A stretch of 64,000 bases of DNA from Ptiloglossa arizonensis (taxonomy: Eukaryota > Arthropoda > Insecta > Hymenoptera > Colletidae), in NCBI RefSeq assembly GCF_051014685.1, contig NW_027479469.1:53178-117177 (forward strand), in the 5' to 3' direction. Position 1 is the stretch's first letter. Each line of letters begins with the position of its first letter. Positions 15,506 through 30,370 of this stretch are shown here, piece by piece. The position numbers and the translations under genes were made by a program. Under the pieces are notes generated by a model. It had not been told where the DNA came from. It saw only the letters and a list, made by a program, of their open reading frames with translations, and did no database searches.

Positions 15506-17335
15506 TAACGTATAACGTATAACGTATAACATATAACGTATAACCTATGACGTATAACGTATAACGTATAACGTATAACGTATAACGTATAACGTATAAC
15601 GTATAACGTATAACGTATAATGTATAACGTATAACATGTAACGTATAGCGTATAACGTATAACGTATAACGTATAACGTATAACGTATAACGTATAACGT
15701 ATAACGTATATCGTATAACGTATAACGTATAATGTATAACATGTAACGTACAACGTATAACGTATACCGTATAACGTATAACTAATAACATATAACGTAT
15801 AACGCATAACGTATAACGTATAACGTATAACGTATAACGTATAACGTATAACGTATAACGTATAACGTATAACGTATAACGCATAACGTATAACGCATAA
15901 CGTATAACGTATAACGTATAACCTATGACGTATAACGTATAACGTATAACGTATAACGTATAACGTATAACGTATAACGTATAACGTATAACCTATGACG
16001 TATAACGTGTAACGTATAACGTATAACGTATAACGTATAACGTATAACGTATAACGTATAACATGTAACGTACAACGTATAACGTATACCGTACAACGTA
16101 TAACGTATATCGTATAACGTACAACTTATAACGTATAACGTACAACGTATAACGTATAACGTATAACGTATAACGTATAACGTATAACGTATAACGTATA
16201 ACGTATAACGTATAACGTATAACGTATAACGTATAACGTATAACGTATAACGTATAACGTATAACGTATAACGTATAACCTATAACGTATAACGTATAAC
16301 GTATAACGTATAACGTATAACGTATAACGTATAACGTATAACGTATAACATGTAACGTACAACGTATAACGTATACCGTATAACGTATAACTAATAACGT
16401 ATAACGTATAACGAATATCGTACAACGTATTACGCATAACGTATAACGTATAACGTATAACGTATAACGTATAACGTATAACGTATAACGTATAACGTAT
16501 AACGTATAACGTATAATGTATAGCGTATAACGTATAACGTATAACGTATAACGTACAACGTATAACGTATCACGTATAACGTATTACGAATAACGTATAA
16601 CGTATAACGTATAACGTAACACCTATAACGTATAAAGTATAACGTATAACGTATAACGTATAACGTATAACGTATAACGTATAACGTATAACGTATAACG
16701 TATAACGTATATCGTATAACGTATAACGTATAACGTATAACGTATAACTTGTAACGAAAAACGTATAACGAATAACGTAAAACGTATGACGCATTACATG
16801 CTACGTATAAAGTATAACATTCAACGTAAAACGTATAACGTATAACGTATAACGTATAACGTGTAACGAAGAACGTATAAAGAATAACGTATAACGTATA
16901 ACGTATAACGTATAACGTATAACGTATAACGTATAACGTATAACATGTAATGTATAACGTATAACGTATAGCGTATAACGTATAACGTATAACGTATAAC
17001 GTACAACGTATAACGTATCACGTATAACGTATTACGAATAACGTATAACGTATAACGTATAACGTAACACCTATAACGTATAACGTATATCGTATAACGT
17101 ATAACGTATAACGAATAACGTAAAACGTATAACGTATAACTTATAACGTATAACGTGTAACGAAGAACGTATAAAGAATAACGTATAACGTATATCGTAT
17201 AACGTACAACTTATAACGTATAACGTACAACGTATTACGTATAACGTACAACGTATAACGTATCACGTATAACGTATTACGAATAACGTATAACGTATAA
17301 CGTACAACGTAACACCTATAACGTATAAAGTATAA
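15505..17335. repeat. 1.85-kb direct tandem duplication, copy 1
   Basis: An A/B composite block. Left part is family A (CCTATGACG at 15992, CTAATAAC units), right part is family B (B-box at 16748; AACACC at 16618, 17066 and 17311). It is followed immediately by a second copy at an offset of 1,848 bp (264 units) over most of its length and 1,855 bp at the left end. The composite shows that an A/B junction was itself copied as a unit. Confidence 0.9.
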
Positions 17336-17359
17336 CGTATAACGTATAACGTATAACGT

Positions 17360-19185
17360 ATAACGTATAACGTATAACGTATAACATATAACGTATAACC
17401 TATGACGTATAACGTATAACGTATAACGTATAACGTATAACGTATAACGTATAACGTATAACGTATAACGTATAATGTATAACGTATAACATGTAACGTA
17501 TAGCGTATAACGTATAACGTATAACGTATAACGTATAACGTATAACGTATAACGTATATCGTATAACGTATAACGTATAATGTATAACATGTAACGTACA
17601 ACGTATAACGTATACCGTATAACGTATAACTAATAACATATAACGTATAACGCATAACGTATAACGTATAACGTATAACGTATAACGTATAACGTATAAC
17701 GTATAACGTATAACGTATAACGTATAACGCATAACGTATAACGCATAACGTATAACGTATAACGTATAACCTATGACGTATAACGTATAACGTATAACGT
17801 ATAACGTATAACGTATAACGTATAACGTATAACGTATAACCTATGACGTATAACGTGTAACGTATAACGTATAACGTATAACGTATAACGTATAACGTAT
17901 AACGTATAACATGTAACGTACAACGTATAACGTATACCGTACAACGTATAACGTATATCGTATAACGTACAACTTATAACGTATAACGTACAACGTATAA
18001 CGTATAACGTATAACGTATAACGTATAACGTATAACGTATAACGTATAACGTATAACGTATAACGTATAACGTATAACGTATAACGTATAACGTATAACG
18101 TATAACGTATAACGTATAACGTATAACCTATAACGTATAACGTATAACGTATAACGTATAACGTATAACGTATAACGTATAACGTATAACGTATAACATG
18201 TAACGTACAACGTATAACGTATACCGTATAACGTATAACTAATAACGTATAACGTATAACGAATATCGTACAACGTATTACGCATAACGTATAACGTATA
18301 ACGTATAACGTATAACGTATAACGTATAACGTATAACGTATAACGTATAACGTATAACGTATAATGTATAGCGTATAACGTATAACGTATAACGTATAAC
18401 GTACAACGTATAACGTATCACGTATAACGTATTACGAATAACGTATAACGTATAACGTATAACGTAACACCTATAACGTATAAAGTATAACGTATAACGT
18501 ATAACGTATAACGTATAACGTATAACGTATAACGTATAACGTATAACGTATAACGTATATCGTATAACGTATAACGTATAACGTATAACGTATAACTTGT
18601 AACGAAAAACGTATAACGAATAACGTAAAACGTATGACGCATTACATGCTACGTATAAAGTATAACATTCAACGTAAAACGTATAACGTATAACGTATAA
18701 CGTATAACGTGTAACGAAGAACGTATAAAGAATAACGTATAACGTATAACGTATAACGTATAACGTATAACGTATAACGTATAACGTATAACATGTAATG
18801 TATAACGTATAACGTATAGCGTATAACGTATAACGTATAACGTATAACGTACAACGTATAACGTATCACGTATAACGTATTACGAATAACGTATAACGTA
18901 TAACGTATAACGTAACACCTATAACGTATAACGTATATCGTATAACGTATAACGTATAACGAATAACGTAAAACGTATAACGTATAACTTATAACGTATA
19001 ACGTGTAACGAAGAACGTATAAAGAATAACGTATAACGTATATCGTATAACGTACAACTTATAACGTATAACGTACAACGTATTACGTATAACGTACAAC
19101 GTATAACGTATCACGTATAACGTATTACGAATAACGTATAACGTATAACGTACAACGTAACACCTATAACGTATAAAGTATAACG
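17360..19185. repeat. 1.85-kb direct tandem duplication, copy 2
   Basis: Matches 15,505-17,335 variant for variant: CCTATGACG at 17840, B-box at 18596, AACACC at 18466, 18914 and 19159. The match ends where copy 1 runs back into family A but copy 2 continues into family B sequence with ATAAAGT and GTTTAAC units. Confidence 0.9.
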
Positions 19186-22100
19186 TATAACGTATAACGT
19201 ATAACGTATAACGTATAACGTATAACGTATAAAGTATAACGTATAACGTTTAACGTATAACGTATAACGTATAACGTATAACGTATAACGTATAACGTAT
19301 AACGTATAACGTATAACGTATAACGTATAACGTATTACGCATAACGTATAACGTATAACGTATAACGTATAACGTATAACGTATAACGTATAACGTATAA
19401 CGTATAACGTATAACGTATAACGTATAACGTATAACGTATAACGTATAACGTATAACGTATAACGTATAACGTATAACGTATGACGTATAACGTATAACG
19501 TATAACGTATAACGTATAACGTATAACCTATGACGTATAACGTATAACGTATAACGTATAACATGTAACGTACAACGTATGACGTATACCGTATAACGTA
19601 TAACTAATAACGTATAACGTATAACGAATATCGTACAACGTATTACGCATAACGTATAACGTATAACGTATAACGTATAACGCATAACGTATAACGTTTA
19701 ACGTATAACCTATGACGTATAACGTATAACGTATAACGTATAACGTATAACGTATAACGTATAACGTATAACCTATGACGTATAACGTATAACGTATAAC
19801 GTATAACATGTAATGTATAACGTATAACGTATAATGTATAGCGTATATCGTATAACGTATAACGTATAACGTACAACGTATAACGTATCACGTATAACGT
19901 ATTACGAATAACGTATAACGTATAACGTATAACGTAACACCTATAACGTATAAAGTATAACGTATAACGTATAACGTATAACGTATAACGTATAACGTAT
20001 AACGTATAACGTATAACGTATAACGTATAACGTATATCGTATAACGTATAACGTATAACGTATAACGTATAACTTGTAACGAAAAACGTATAACGAATAA
20101 CGTAAAACGTATGACGCATTACATGCTACGTATAAAGTATAACATTCAACGTAAAACGTATAACGTATAACGTATAACGTATAACGTGTAACGAAGAACG
20201 TATAAAGAATAACGTATAACGTATAACGTATAACGTATAACGTATAACGTATAACGTATAACGTATAACGTATAACGTATAACGTAGAACGTACAACGTA
20301 TAACATATAACGTATAAAGAATAACGTATAACGTATAACCTATGACGTACAACTTATAACGTATAACGTACAACGTATAACGTAGAACGTATAACGTATA
20401 ACGTATAACGTATAACGTATAACGTATAACGTATAACGTATAACGTATAACGTATAACGTATAACGTATAACGTATAACGTATAACGTATAACGTATAAC
20501 GTATAACCTATAAAGTATAACGTATAACGTATAACGTATAACGTATAACGTATAACGTATAACGTATAACGTATAACGTATAACATATAACGTATAACGT
20601 ATAACGTATAACGTATATCGTATAACGTATAACGTATAACGTATAACGTATAACATGTAACGTACAACGTATAACGTATACCGTATAACGTATAACTAAT
20701 AACGTATAACGTATAACGAATATCGTACAACGTATAACGCATAACGTATAACGTATAACGTATAACGTATAACGTATAACGTATAACGTATAACGTATAA
20801 CGTATAACGTATAACGTATAACGTATAACGTATAACGTATAACGTATAACGTATAACGTATAACGTATATCGTATAACGTATAACGTATAACGTATAACG
20901 TATAACGTATAACGTATAACGTATAACGTATAACGTATAACGTATAACGTATAACGTATAACGTATAACGTATAACGTATAACGTATAACGTATAACGTA
21001 TAACGTATAACGTATAACGTATAACGTATAACGTATAACGTATAACGTATAACGTATAACGTATAACGTATAACGTATAACGTATAACGTATAACGTATA
21101 ACGTATAACGTATAACGTATAACGTATAACGTATAACGTATAACGTATAACGTATAACGTATAACGTATAACGTATAACGTATAACGTATAACGTATAAC
21201 GTATAACGTATAACGTATAACGTATAACGTATATCGTATAACGTATAACGTATAACGTATAACGTATAACTTGTAACGAAAAACGTATAACGAATAACGT
21301 AAAACGTATGAGGCATTACATGCTACGTATAAAGTATAACATTCAACGTAAAACGTATAACGTATAACGTATAACGTTTAACGTGTAACGAAGAACGTAT
21401 AAAGAATAACGTATAACGTATATCGTATAACGTACAACTAATAACGTATAACGTACAACGTATAACGTATAACGTATAACGTATAACGTACAACTAATAA
21501 CGTATAACGTACAACGTATAACGTATAACGTATAACGTATAACGTATAACGTATAACGTATAACGTAGAACGTATAACGTATAACGTATAACGTATAACG
21601 TATAACGTATAACGTATAACGTATAACGTATAACGTATAACGTATAACGTATAACGTATAACGTATAACGTATAACGTATAACGTATAACGTATAACGTA
21701 TAACGTATAACGTATAACGTATAACGTATAACGTATAACATGTAATGTATAACGTATAACGTATAGCGTATAACGTATAACGTATAACGTATAACGTACA
21801 ACGTATAACGTATCACGTATAACGTATTACGAATAACGTATAACGTATAACGTATAACGTAACACCTATAACGTATAACGTATATCGTATAACGTATAAC
21901 GTATAACGAATAACGTAAAACGTATAACGTATAACTTATAACGTATAACGTGTAACGAAGAACGTATAAAGAATAACGTATAACGTATATCGTATAACGT
22001 ACAACTTATAACGTATAACGTACAACGTATTACGTATAACGTACAACGTATAACGTATCACGTATAACGTATTACGAATAACGTATAACGTATAACGTAC

Positions 22101-23235
22101 AACGTAACACCTATAACGTATAAAGTATAACGTATAACGTATAACGTATAACGTATAACGTATAACGTATAACGTATAAAGTATAACGTATAACGTTTAA
22201 CGTATAACGTATAACGTATAACGTATAACGTATAACGTATAACGTATAACGTATAACGTATAACGTATAACGTATAACGTATAACATGTAACGTACAACG
22301 TATAACGTATACCGTATAACGTATAACTAATAACGTATAACGTATAACGAATATCGTACAACGTATTACGCATAACGTATAACGTATAACGTATAACGTA
22401 TAACGTATAACGTATAACGTATAACGTATAACGTATAACGTATAACGTATAACGTATAACGTATAACGTATAACGTATAACGTATAACGTATAACGTATA
22501 ACGTATAACGTATAACGTATGACGTATAACGTATAACGTATAACGTATAACGTATAACGTATAACCTATGACGTATAACGTATAACGTATAACGTATAAC
22601 ATGTAACGTACAACGTATGACGTATACCGTATAACGTATAACTAATAACGTATAACGTATAACGTATAACGAATATCGTACAACGTATTACGCATAACGT
22701 ATAACGTATAACGTATAACGTATAACGCATAACGTAAAACGTTTAACGTATAACCTATGACGTATAACGTATAACGTATAACGTATAACGTATAACGTAT
22801 AACGTATAACGTATAACCTATGACGTATAACGTATAACGTATAACGTATAACATGTAATGTATAACGTATAACGTATAATGTATAGCGTATAACGTATAA
22901 CGTATAACGTACAACGTACAACGTATAACGTATCACGTATAACGTATTACGAATAACGTATAACGTATAACGTATAACGTAACACCTATAACGTATAAAG
23001 TATAACGTATAACGTATAACGTATAACGTATAACGTATAACGTATAACGTATAACGTATAACGTATAACGTATATCGTATAACGTATAACGTATAACGTA
23101 TAACGTATAACTTGTAACGAAAAACGTATAACGAATAACGTAAAACGTATGACGCATTACATGCTACGTATAAAGTATAACATTCAACGTAAAACGTATA
23201 ACGTATAACGTATAACGTATAACGTGTAACGAAGA
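19185..23235. repeat. Family B subarray, middle
   Basis: B-boxes start at 20073, 21270 and 23111; AACACC units lie at 19936, 21861, 22106 and 22981. Between about 20,872 and 21,233 there is a run of about 51 consensus units, one of the two longest in the window. The stretch from 21,737 to about 22,300 is the fourth copy of the module also seen at 3.79, 16.94 and 18.79 kb. The B-box at 21270 has the GAGGCAT form while those at 20073 and 23111 have GACGCAT. Confidence 0.8.
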
Positions 23236-25265
23236 ACGTATAAAGAATAACGTATAACGTATAACGTATAACGTATAACGTATAACGTATAACGTATAAC
23301 GTATAACGTATAACGTATAACGTATAACGTATAACGTATAACGTATAACGTATAACGTATATCGTATAACGTATAACGTATAACGTATAACGTATAACGT
23401 ATAACGTATAACGTATAACCTATGACGTATAACGTATAACGTATAACGTATAACGTACAACGTATAACGTATAACGTATAACGTATAACGTATAACGTAT
23501 AACGTATAACGTATAACGTTTAACGTATAACGTATAACGTATAACGTATAACGTATAACGTATAACGTATAACGTATAACGTATAACGTATGACGTATAA
23601 CGTATAACGTATAACGTATAACATATAACGTATAACCTATGACGTATAACGTATAACGTATAACGTATAACGTATAACGTATAACGTATAACGTATAACG
23701 TATAACGTATAATGTATAACGTATAACATGTAACGTATAGCGTATAACGTATAACGTATAACGTATAACGTATAACGTATAACGTATAACGTATATCGTA
23801 TAACGTAAAACGTATAATGTATAACATGTAACGTACAACGTATAACGTATACCGTATAACGTATAACTAATAACGTATAACGTATAACGCATAACGTATA
23901 ACGTATAACGTATAACTTATAACGTATAACGTATAACGTATAACGCATAACGTATAACGCATAACGTATAACGTATAACGTATAACCTATGACGTATAAC
24001 GTATAACGTATAACGTATAACGTATAACGTATAACGTATAACGTATAACGTATAACCTATGACGTATAACGTGTAACGTATAACGTATATCGTATAACGT
24101 ATAACGTATAACGTATAACGTATAACATGTAACGTACAACGTATAACGTATACCGTACAACGTATAACGTATATCGTATAACGTACAACTTATAACGTAT
24201 AACGTACAACGTATAACGTATAACGTATAACGTATAACGTATAACGTATAACGCATAACGTATAACGTATAACGTATAACGTATAATGTATAACGTATAA
24301 CGTATAACGTATAACGTATAACGTATAAAGTATAACGTATAACGTATAACGTATAACGTATAAAGTATAACGTATAACGTATAACGTATAACGTATAACG
24401 TATAACGTTTAACGTATAACGTATAACGTATAACGTATAACGTATAACGTATAACGTATAACGTATAACGTATGACGTATAACGTATAACGTATAACGTA
24501 TAACATATAACGTATAACCTATGACGTATAACGTATAACGTATAACGTATAACGTATAACGTATAACGTATAACGTATAACGTATAACGTATAACGTATA
24601 ACGTATAATGTATAACGTATAACATGTAACGTATAGCGTATAACGTATAACGTATAACGTATAACGTATAACGTATAACGTATAACGTATATCGTATAAC
24701 GTATAACGTATAATGTATAACATGTAACGTACAACGTATAACGTATACCGTATAACGTATAACTAATAACATATAACGTATAACGCATAACGTATAACGT
24801 ATAACGTATAACGTATAACGTATAACGTATAACGTATAACGTATAACGTATAACGTATAACGCATAACGTATAACGCATAACGTATAACGTATAACGTAT
24901 AACCTATGACGTATAACGTATAACGTATAACGTATAACGTATAACGTATAACGTATAACGTATAACGTATAACCTATGACGTATAACGTGTAACGTATAA
25001 CGTATAACGTATAACGTATAACGTATAACGTATAACGTATAACATGTAACGTACAACGTATAACGTATACCGTACAACGTATAACGTATATCGTATAACG
25101 TACAACTTATAACGTATAACGTACAACGTATAACGTATAACGTATAACGTATAACGTATAACGTATAACGTATAACGTATAACGTATAACGTATAACGTA
25201 TAACGTATAACCTATGACGTATAACGTGTAACGTATAACGTATAACGTATAACGTATAACGTATA
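23235..25265. repeat. Family A subarray III
   Basis: Third and last clear family A block. CCTATGACG plus GTGTAAC marks lie at 24056, 24973 and 25211; AATGTAT-to-TAGCG modules lie near 23710 and 24606. The stretch 23,637-23,948 carries the same variants as 2,330-2,641, at an offset of 21,307 bp, which is 3,044 units once the deletion is counted. Family A's GTGTAAC mark after CCTATGACG was not found to the right of this block. Confidence 0.85.
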
Positions 25266-27665
25266 ACCTATAACGTATAACGTATAACGTATAACGTATA
25301 ACGTATAACGTATAACGTATAACGTATAACGTCTAACGTATAACGTATAACGTATAACGTATAACGTATAACGTATAACCTATAAAGTATAACGTATAAC
25401 GTATAACGTATAACGTATAACGTATAACGTATAACGTATAACGTATAACGTATAACGTATAACGTATAACGTATAACGTATAGCGTATAACGTATAACGT
25501 ATAACGTATAACGTATAACGTATAACGTATAACGTATAACGTATAACGTATAACGTATAACGTATAACGTATAACGTATAACGTATAACGTATAACGTAT
25601 AACGTATAACGTACAACGTATAACGTATAACGTATAACGTATAACGTATAACGTATAACGTATAACGTATAACGTATAACTTATAACGTATAACGTATAT
25701 CGTATAACGTATAACGTATAACGTATAACGTATAACATGTAACGTACAACGTATAACGTATACCGTATAACGTATAACTAATAACGTATAACGTATAACG
25801 AATATCGTACAACGTATAACGCATAACGTATAACGTATAACGTATAACGTATAACGTATAACGTATAACGTATAACGTATAACGTATAACGTATAACGTA
25901 TAACGTATAACGTATAACGTATAACGTATAACGTATAACGTATAACGTATAACGTATAACGTATAACGTATAACGTATAACGTATAACGTATAACGTATA
26001 ACGTATAACGTATAACGTATAACGTATAACGTATAACGTATAACGTATAACGTATAACGTATAACGTATAACGTATAACGTATAACGTATAACGTATAAC
26101 GTATAACGTATAACGTATAACGTATAACGTAGAACGTACAACGTATAACATATAACGTATAATGTATAACGTATAACGTATAACGTATAACGTATAACGT
26201 ATAACGTATAACGTATAACGTATAACGTATAACGTATAACGTATAACCTATGACGTATAACGTATATCGTATAACGTACAACTTATAACGTATAACGTAC
26301 AACGTATAACGTATAACGTATAACGTACAACGTATAACGTATAACGTATAACGTATAACGTATAAAGTATAACGTATAACGTATAACGTATAACGTATAA
26401 CGTAGAACGTACAACGTATAAGATATAACGTATAATGTATAACGTATAACGTATAACGTATAACGTATAACGTATAACGTATAACGTATAACGTATAACG
26501 TATAACGTATAACGTATAACGTATAACGTATAACGTATAACGTATAACGTATAACGTATAACGTATAACGTATAACGTATAACGCATAACGTATAACGTA
26601 TAACGTATAACGTATAACGTATAACGTATAACGTATAACGTATAACGTATAACGTATAACGTATAACGTATAACGTATAACGTATAACGTATAACGCATA
26701 ACGTATAACGTATAACGTATAACGTACAACGTATAACGTATCACGTATAACGTATTACGAATAACGTATAACGTATAACGTATAACGTAACACCTATAAC
26801 GTATAAAGTATAACGTATAACGTATAACGTATAACGTATAACGTATAACGTATAACGTATAACGTATAACGTATAACGTATAACGTATAACGTATAACGT
26901 ATAACGTATAACGTATAACGTATAACGTATAACGTATAACGTATAACGTATAACGTATAACGTACAACGTATAACGTATCACGTATAACGTATTACGAAT
27001 AACGTATAACGTATAACGTATAACGTAACACCTATAACGTATAAAGTATAACGTATAACGTATAACGTATAACGTATAACGTATAACGTATAACGTATAA
27101 CGTATAACGTATATCGTATAACGTATAACGTATAACGTATAACGTATAACTTGTAACGAAAAACGTATAACGAATAACGTAAAACGTATGACGCATTACA
27201 TGCTACGTATAAAGTATAACATTCAACGTAAATCGTATAACGTATAACGTATAACGTATAACGTGTAACGAAGAACGTATAAAGAATAACGTATAACGTA
27301 TAACGTATAACGTATAACGTATAACGTATAACGTATAACGTATAACGTATAACGTATAACGTATAACGTATAACGTATAACGTAGAACGTACAACGTATA
27401 ACATATAACGTATAAAGAATAACGTATAACCTATAACCTATAACGTACAACTTATAACGTATAACGTACAACGTATAACGTAGAACGTATAACGTATAAC
27501 GTATAACGTATAACGTATAACGTATAACGTATAACGTATAACGTATAACGTATAACGTATAACGTATAACGTATAACGTATAACGTATAACGTATAACGT
27601 ATAACGTATAAAGTATAACGTATAACGTATAACGTATAACGTATAACGTATAACGTATAACGTAT
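25265..27665. repeat. 1.9-2.2-kb HOR in family B, copy 1
   Basis: Contains a near-pure run at about 25,823-26,130, an AAGATATAACG double mutant at 26421, AACACC units at 26789 and 27027, and a B-box at 27150. Private marks shared only with the next copy are GTAAATCG after ATTCAAC (near 27,231 and 29,114) and two consecutive ATAACCT units (near 27,427 and 29,310). The offset to copy 2 is 2,240 bp (320 units) on the left and 1,883 bp (269 units) at the B-box. Confidence 0.8.
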
Positions 27666-30370
27666 AACTAATAACGTATAACGTATAACGAATATCGTAC
27701 AACGTATAACGCATAACGTATAACGTATAACGTATAACGTATAACGTATAACGTATAACGTATAACGTATAACGTATAACGTATAACGTATAACGTATAA
27801 CGTATAACGTATAACGTATAACGTATAACGTATAACGTATAACGTATAACGTATAACGTATAACGTATAACGTATAACGTATAACGTATAACGTATAACG
27901 TATAACGTATAACGTATAACGTATAACGTATAACGTATAACGTATAACGTATAACGTATAACGTATAACGTATAACGTATAACGTATAACGTATAACGTA
28001 TAACGTATAACGTATAACGTATATCGTATAACGTATAACGTATAACGTATAACGTATAACTTGTAACGAAAAACGTATAACGAATAACGTAAAACGTATG
28101 AGGCATTACATGCTACGTATAAAGTATAACATTCAACGTAAAACGTATAACGTATAACGTATAACGTTTAACGTGTAACGAAGAACGTATAAAGAATAAC
28201 GTATAACGTATATCGTATAACGTACAACTTATAACGTATAACGTACAACGTATAACGTATAACGTATAACGTATAACGTATAACGTATAACGTATAACGT
28301 ATAACGTATAACGTATAACGTATAACGTATAACGTATAACGTATAACGTATAACGTATAACGTAGAACGTACAACGTATAACATATAACGTATAATGTAT
28401 AACGTATAACGTATAACGTATAACGTATAACGTATAACGTATAACGTATAACGTATAACGTATAACGTATAACGTATAACGTATAACCTATGACGTATAA
28501 CGTATATCGTATAACGTACAACTTATAACGTATAACGTACAACGTATAACGTATAACGTATAACGTACAACGTATAACGTATAACGTATAACGTATAACG
28601 TATAAAGTATAACGTATAACGTATAACGTATAACGTATAACGTAGAACGTACAACGTATAAGATATAACGTATAATGTATAACGTATAACGTATAACGTA
28701 TAACGTATAACGTATAACGTATAACGTATAACGTATAACGTATAACGTATAACGTATAACGTATAACGTATAACGTATAACGTATAACGTATAACGTATA
28801 ACGTATAACGTATAACGTATAACGCATAACGTATAACGTATAACGTACAACGTATAACGTATCACGTATAACGTATTACGAATAACGTATAACGTATAAC
28901 GTATAACGTAACACCTATAACGTATAAAGTATAACGTATAACGTATAACGTATAACGTATAACGTATAACGTATAACGTATAACGTATAACGTATATCGT
29001 ATAACGTATAACGTATAACGTATAACGTATAACTTGTAACGAAAAACGTATAACGAATAACGTAAAACGTATGACGCATTACATGCTACGTATAAAGTAT
29101 AACATTCAACGTAAATCGTATAACGTATAACGTATAACGTATAACGTGTAACGAAGAACGTATAAAGAATAACGTATAACGTATAACGTATAACGTATAA
29201 CGTATAACGTATAACGTATAACGTATAACGTATAACGTATAACGTATAACGTATAACGTATAACGTAGAACGTACAACGTATAACATATAACGTATAAAG
29301 AATAACGTATAACCTATAACCTATAACGTACAACTTATAACGTATAACGTACAACGTATAACGTAGAACGTATAACGTATAACGTATAACGTATAACGTA
29401 TAACGTATAACGTATAACGTATAACGTATAACGTATAACGTATAACGTATAACGTATAACGTATAACGTATAACGTATAACGTATAACGTATAACGTATA
29501 AAGTATAACGTATAACGTATAACGTATAACGTATAACGTATAACGTATAACGTATAACGTATAACGTATAAAGTATAACGTATAACGTATAACGTATAAC
29601 GTATAACGTATAACGTATAACGTATAACGTATAACGTATAACGTATAACGTATAACGTATAACGTATAACGTATAAAGTATAACGTATAACGTATAACGT
29701 ATAACGTATAACGTATAACGTATAACGTATAACGTATAACGTATAACGTATAACGTATAACGTATAACGTATAACGTATATCGTATAACGTATAACGTAT
29801 AACGTATAACGTATAACGTATAACGTATAACGTATAACGTATAACGTATAACGTATAACGTATAACGTATAACGTATAACGTATAACGTATAACGTATAA
29901 CGTATAACGTAGAACGTACAACGTATAACATATAACGTATAAAGAATAACGTATAACGTATAACCTATAACGTACAACTTATAACGTATAACGTACAACG
30001 TATAACGTAGAACGTATAACGTATAACGAATAACGTATAACGTATAACGTATAACGTATAACGTATAACGTATAACGTATAACGTATAACGTATAACGTA
30101 TAACGTATAACGTATAAAGTATAACGTATAACGTATAACGTATAACGTATAACGTATAACGTATAACGTATAACGTATAACGTATAACGTATAACGTATA
30201 ACGTATAACGTATAACGTATAACGTATAACGTATAACGTATAACGTATAACGTATAACGTATAACGTATAACGTATAACGCATAACGTATAACGTATAAC
30301 GTATAACGTATAACGTATAACGTATAACGTATAACGTATAACGTATAACGTATAACGTATAACGTACAAC
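27665..30370. repeat. 1.9-2.2-kb HOR in family B, copy 2 and spacer
   Basis: Starts with about 300 bp of nearly pure units (27,720-28,020) and an additional B-box at 28060, then repeats the private marks of copy 1: AAGATATAACG at 28661, AACACC at 28910, B-box at 29033, GTAAATCG near 29,114 and the doubled ATAACCT near 29,310. The remainder, about 29,340-30,370, is mostly consensus with isolated ATAAAGT, ATATCGT and GTAGAAC units. Confidence 0.8.
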
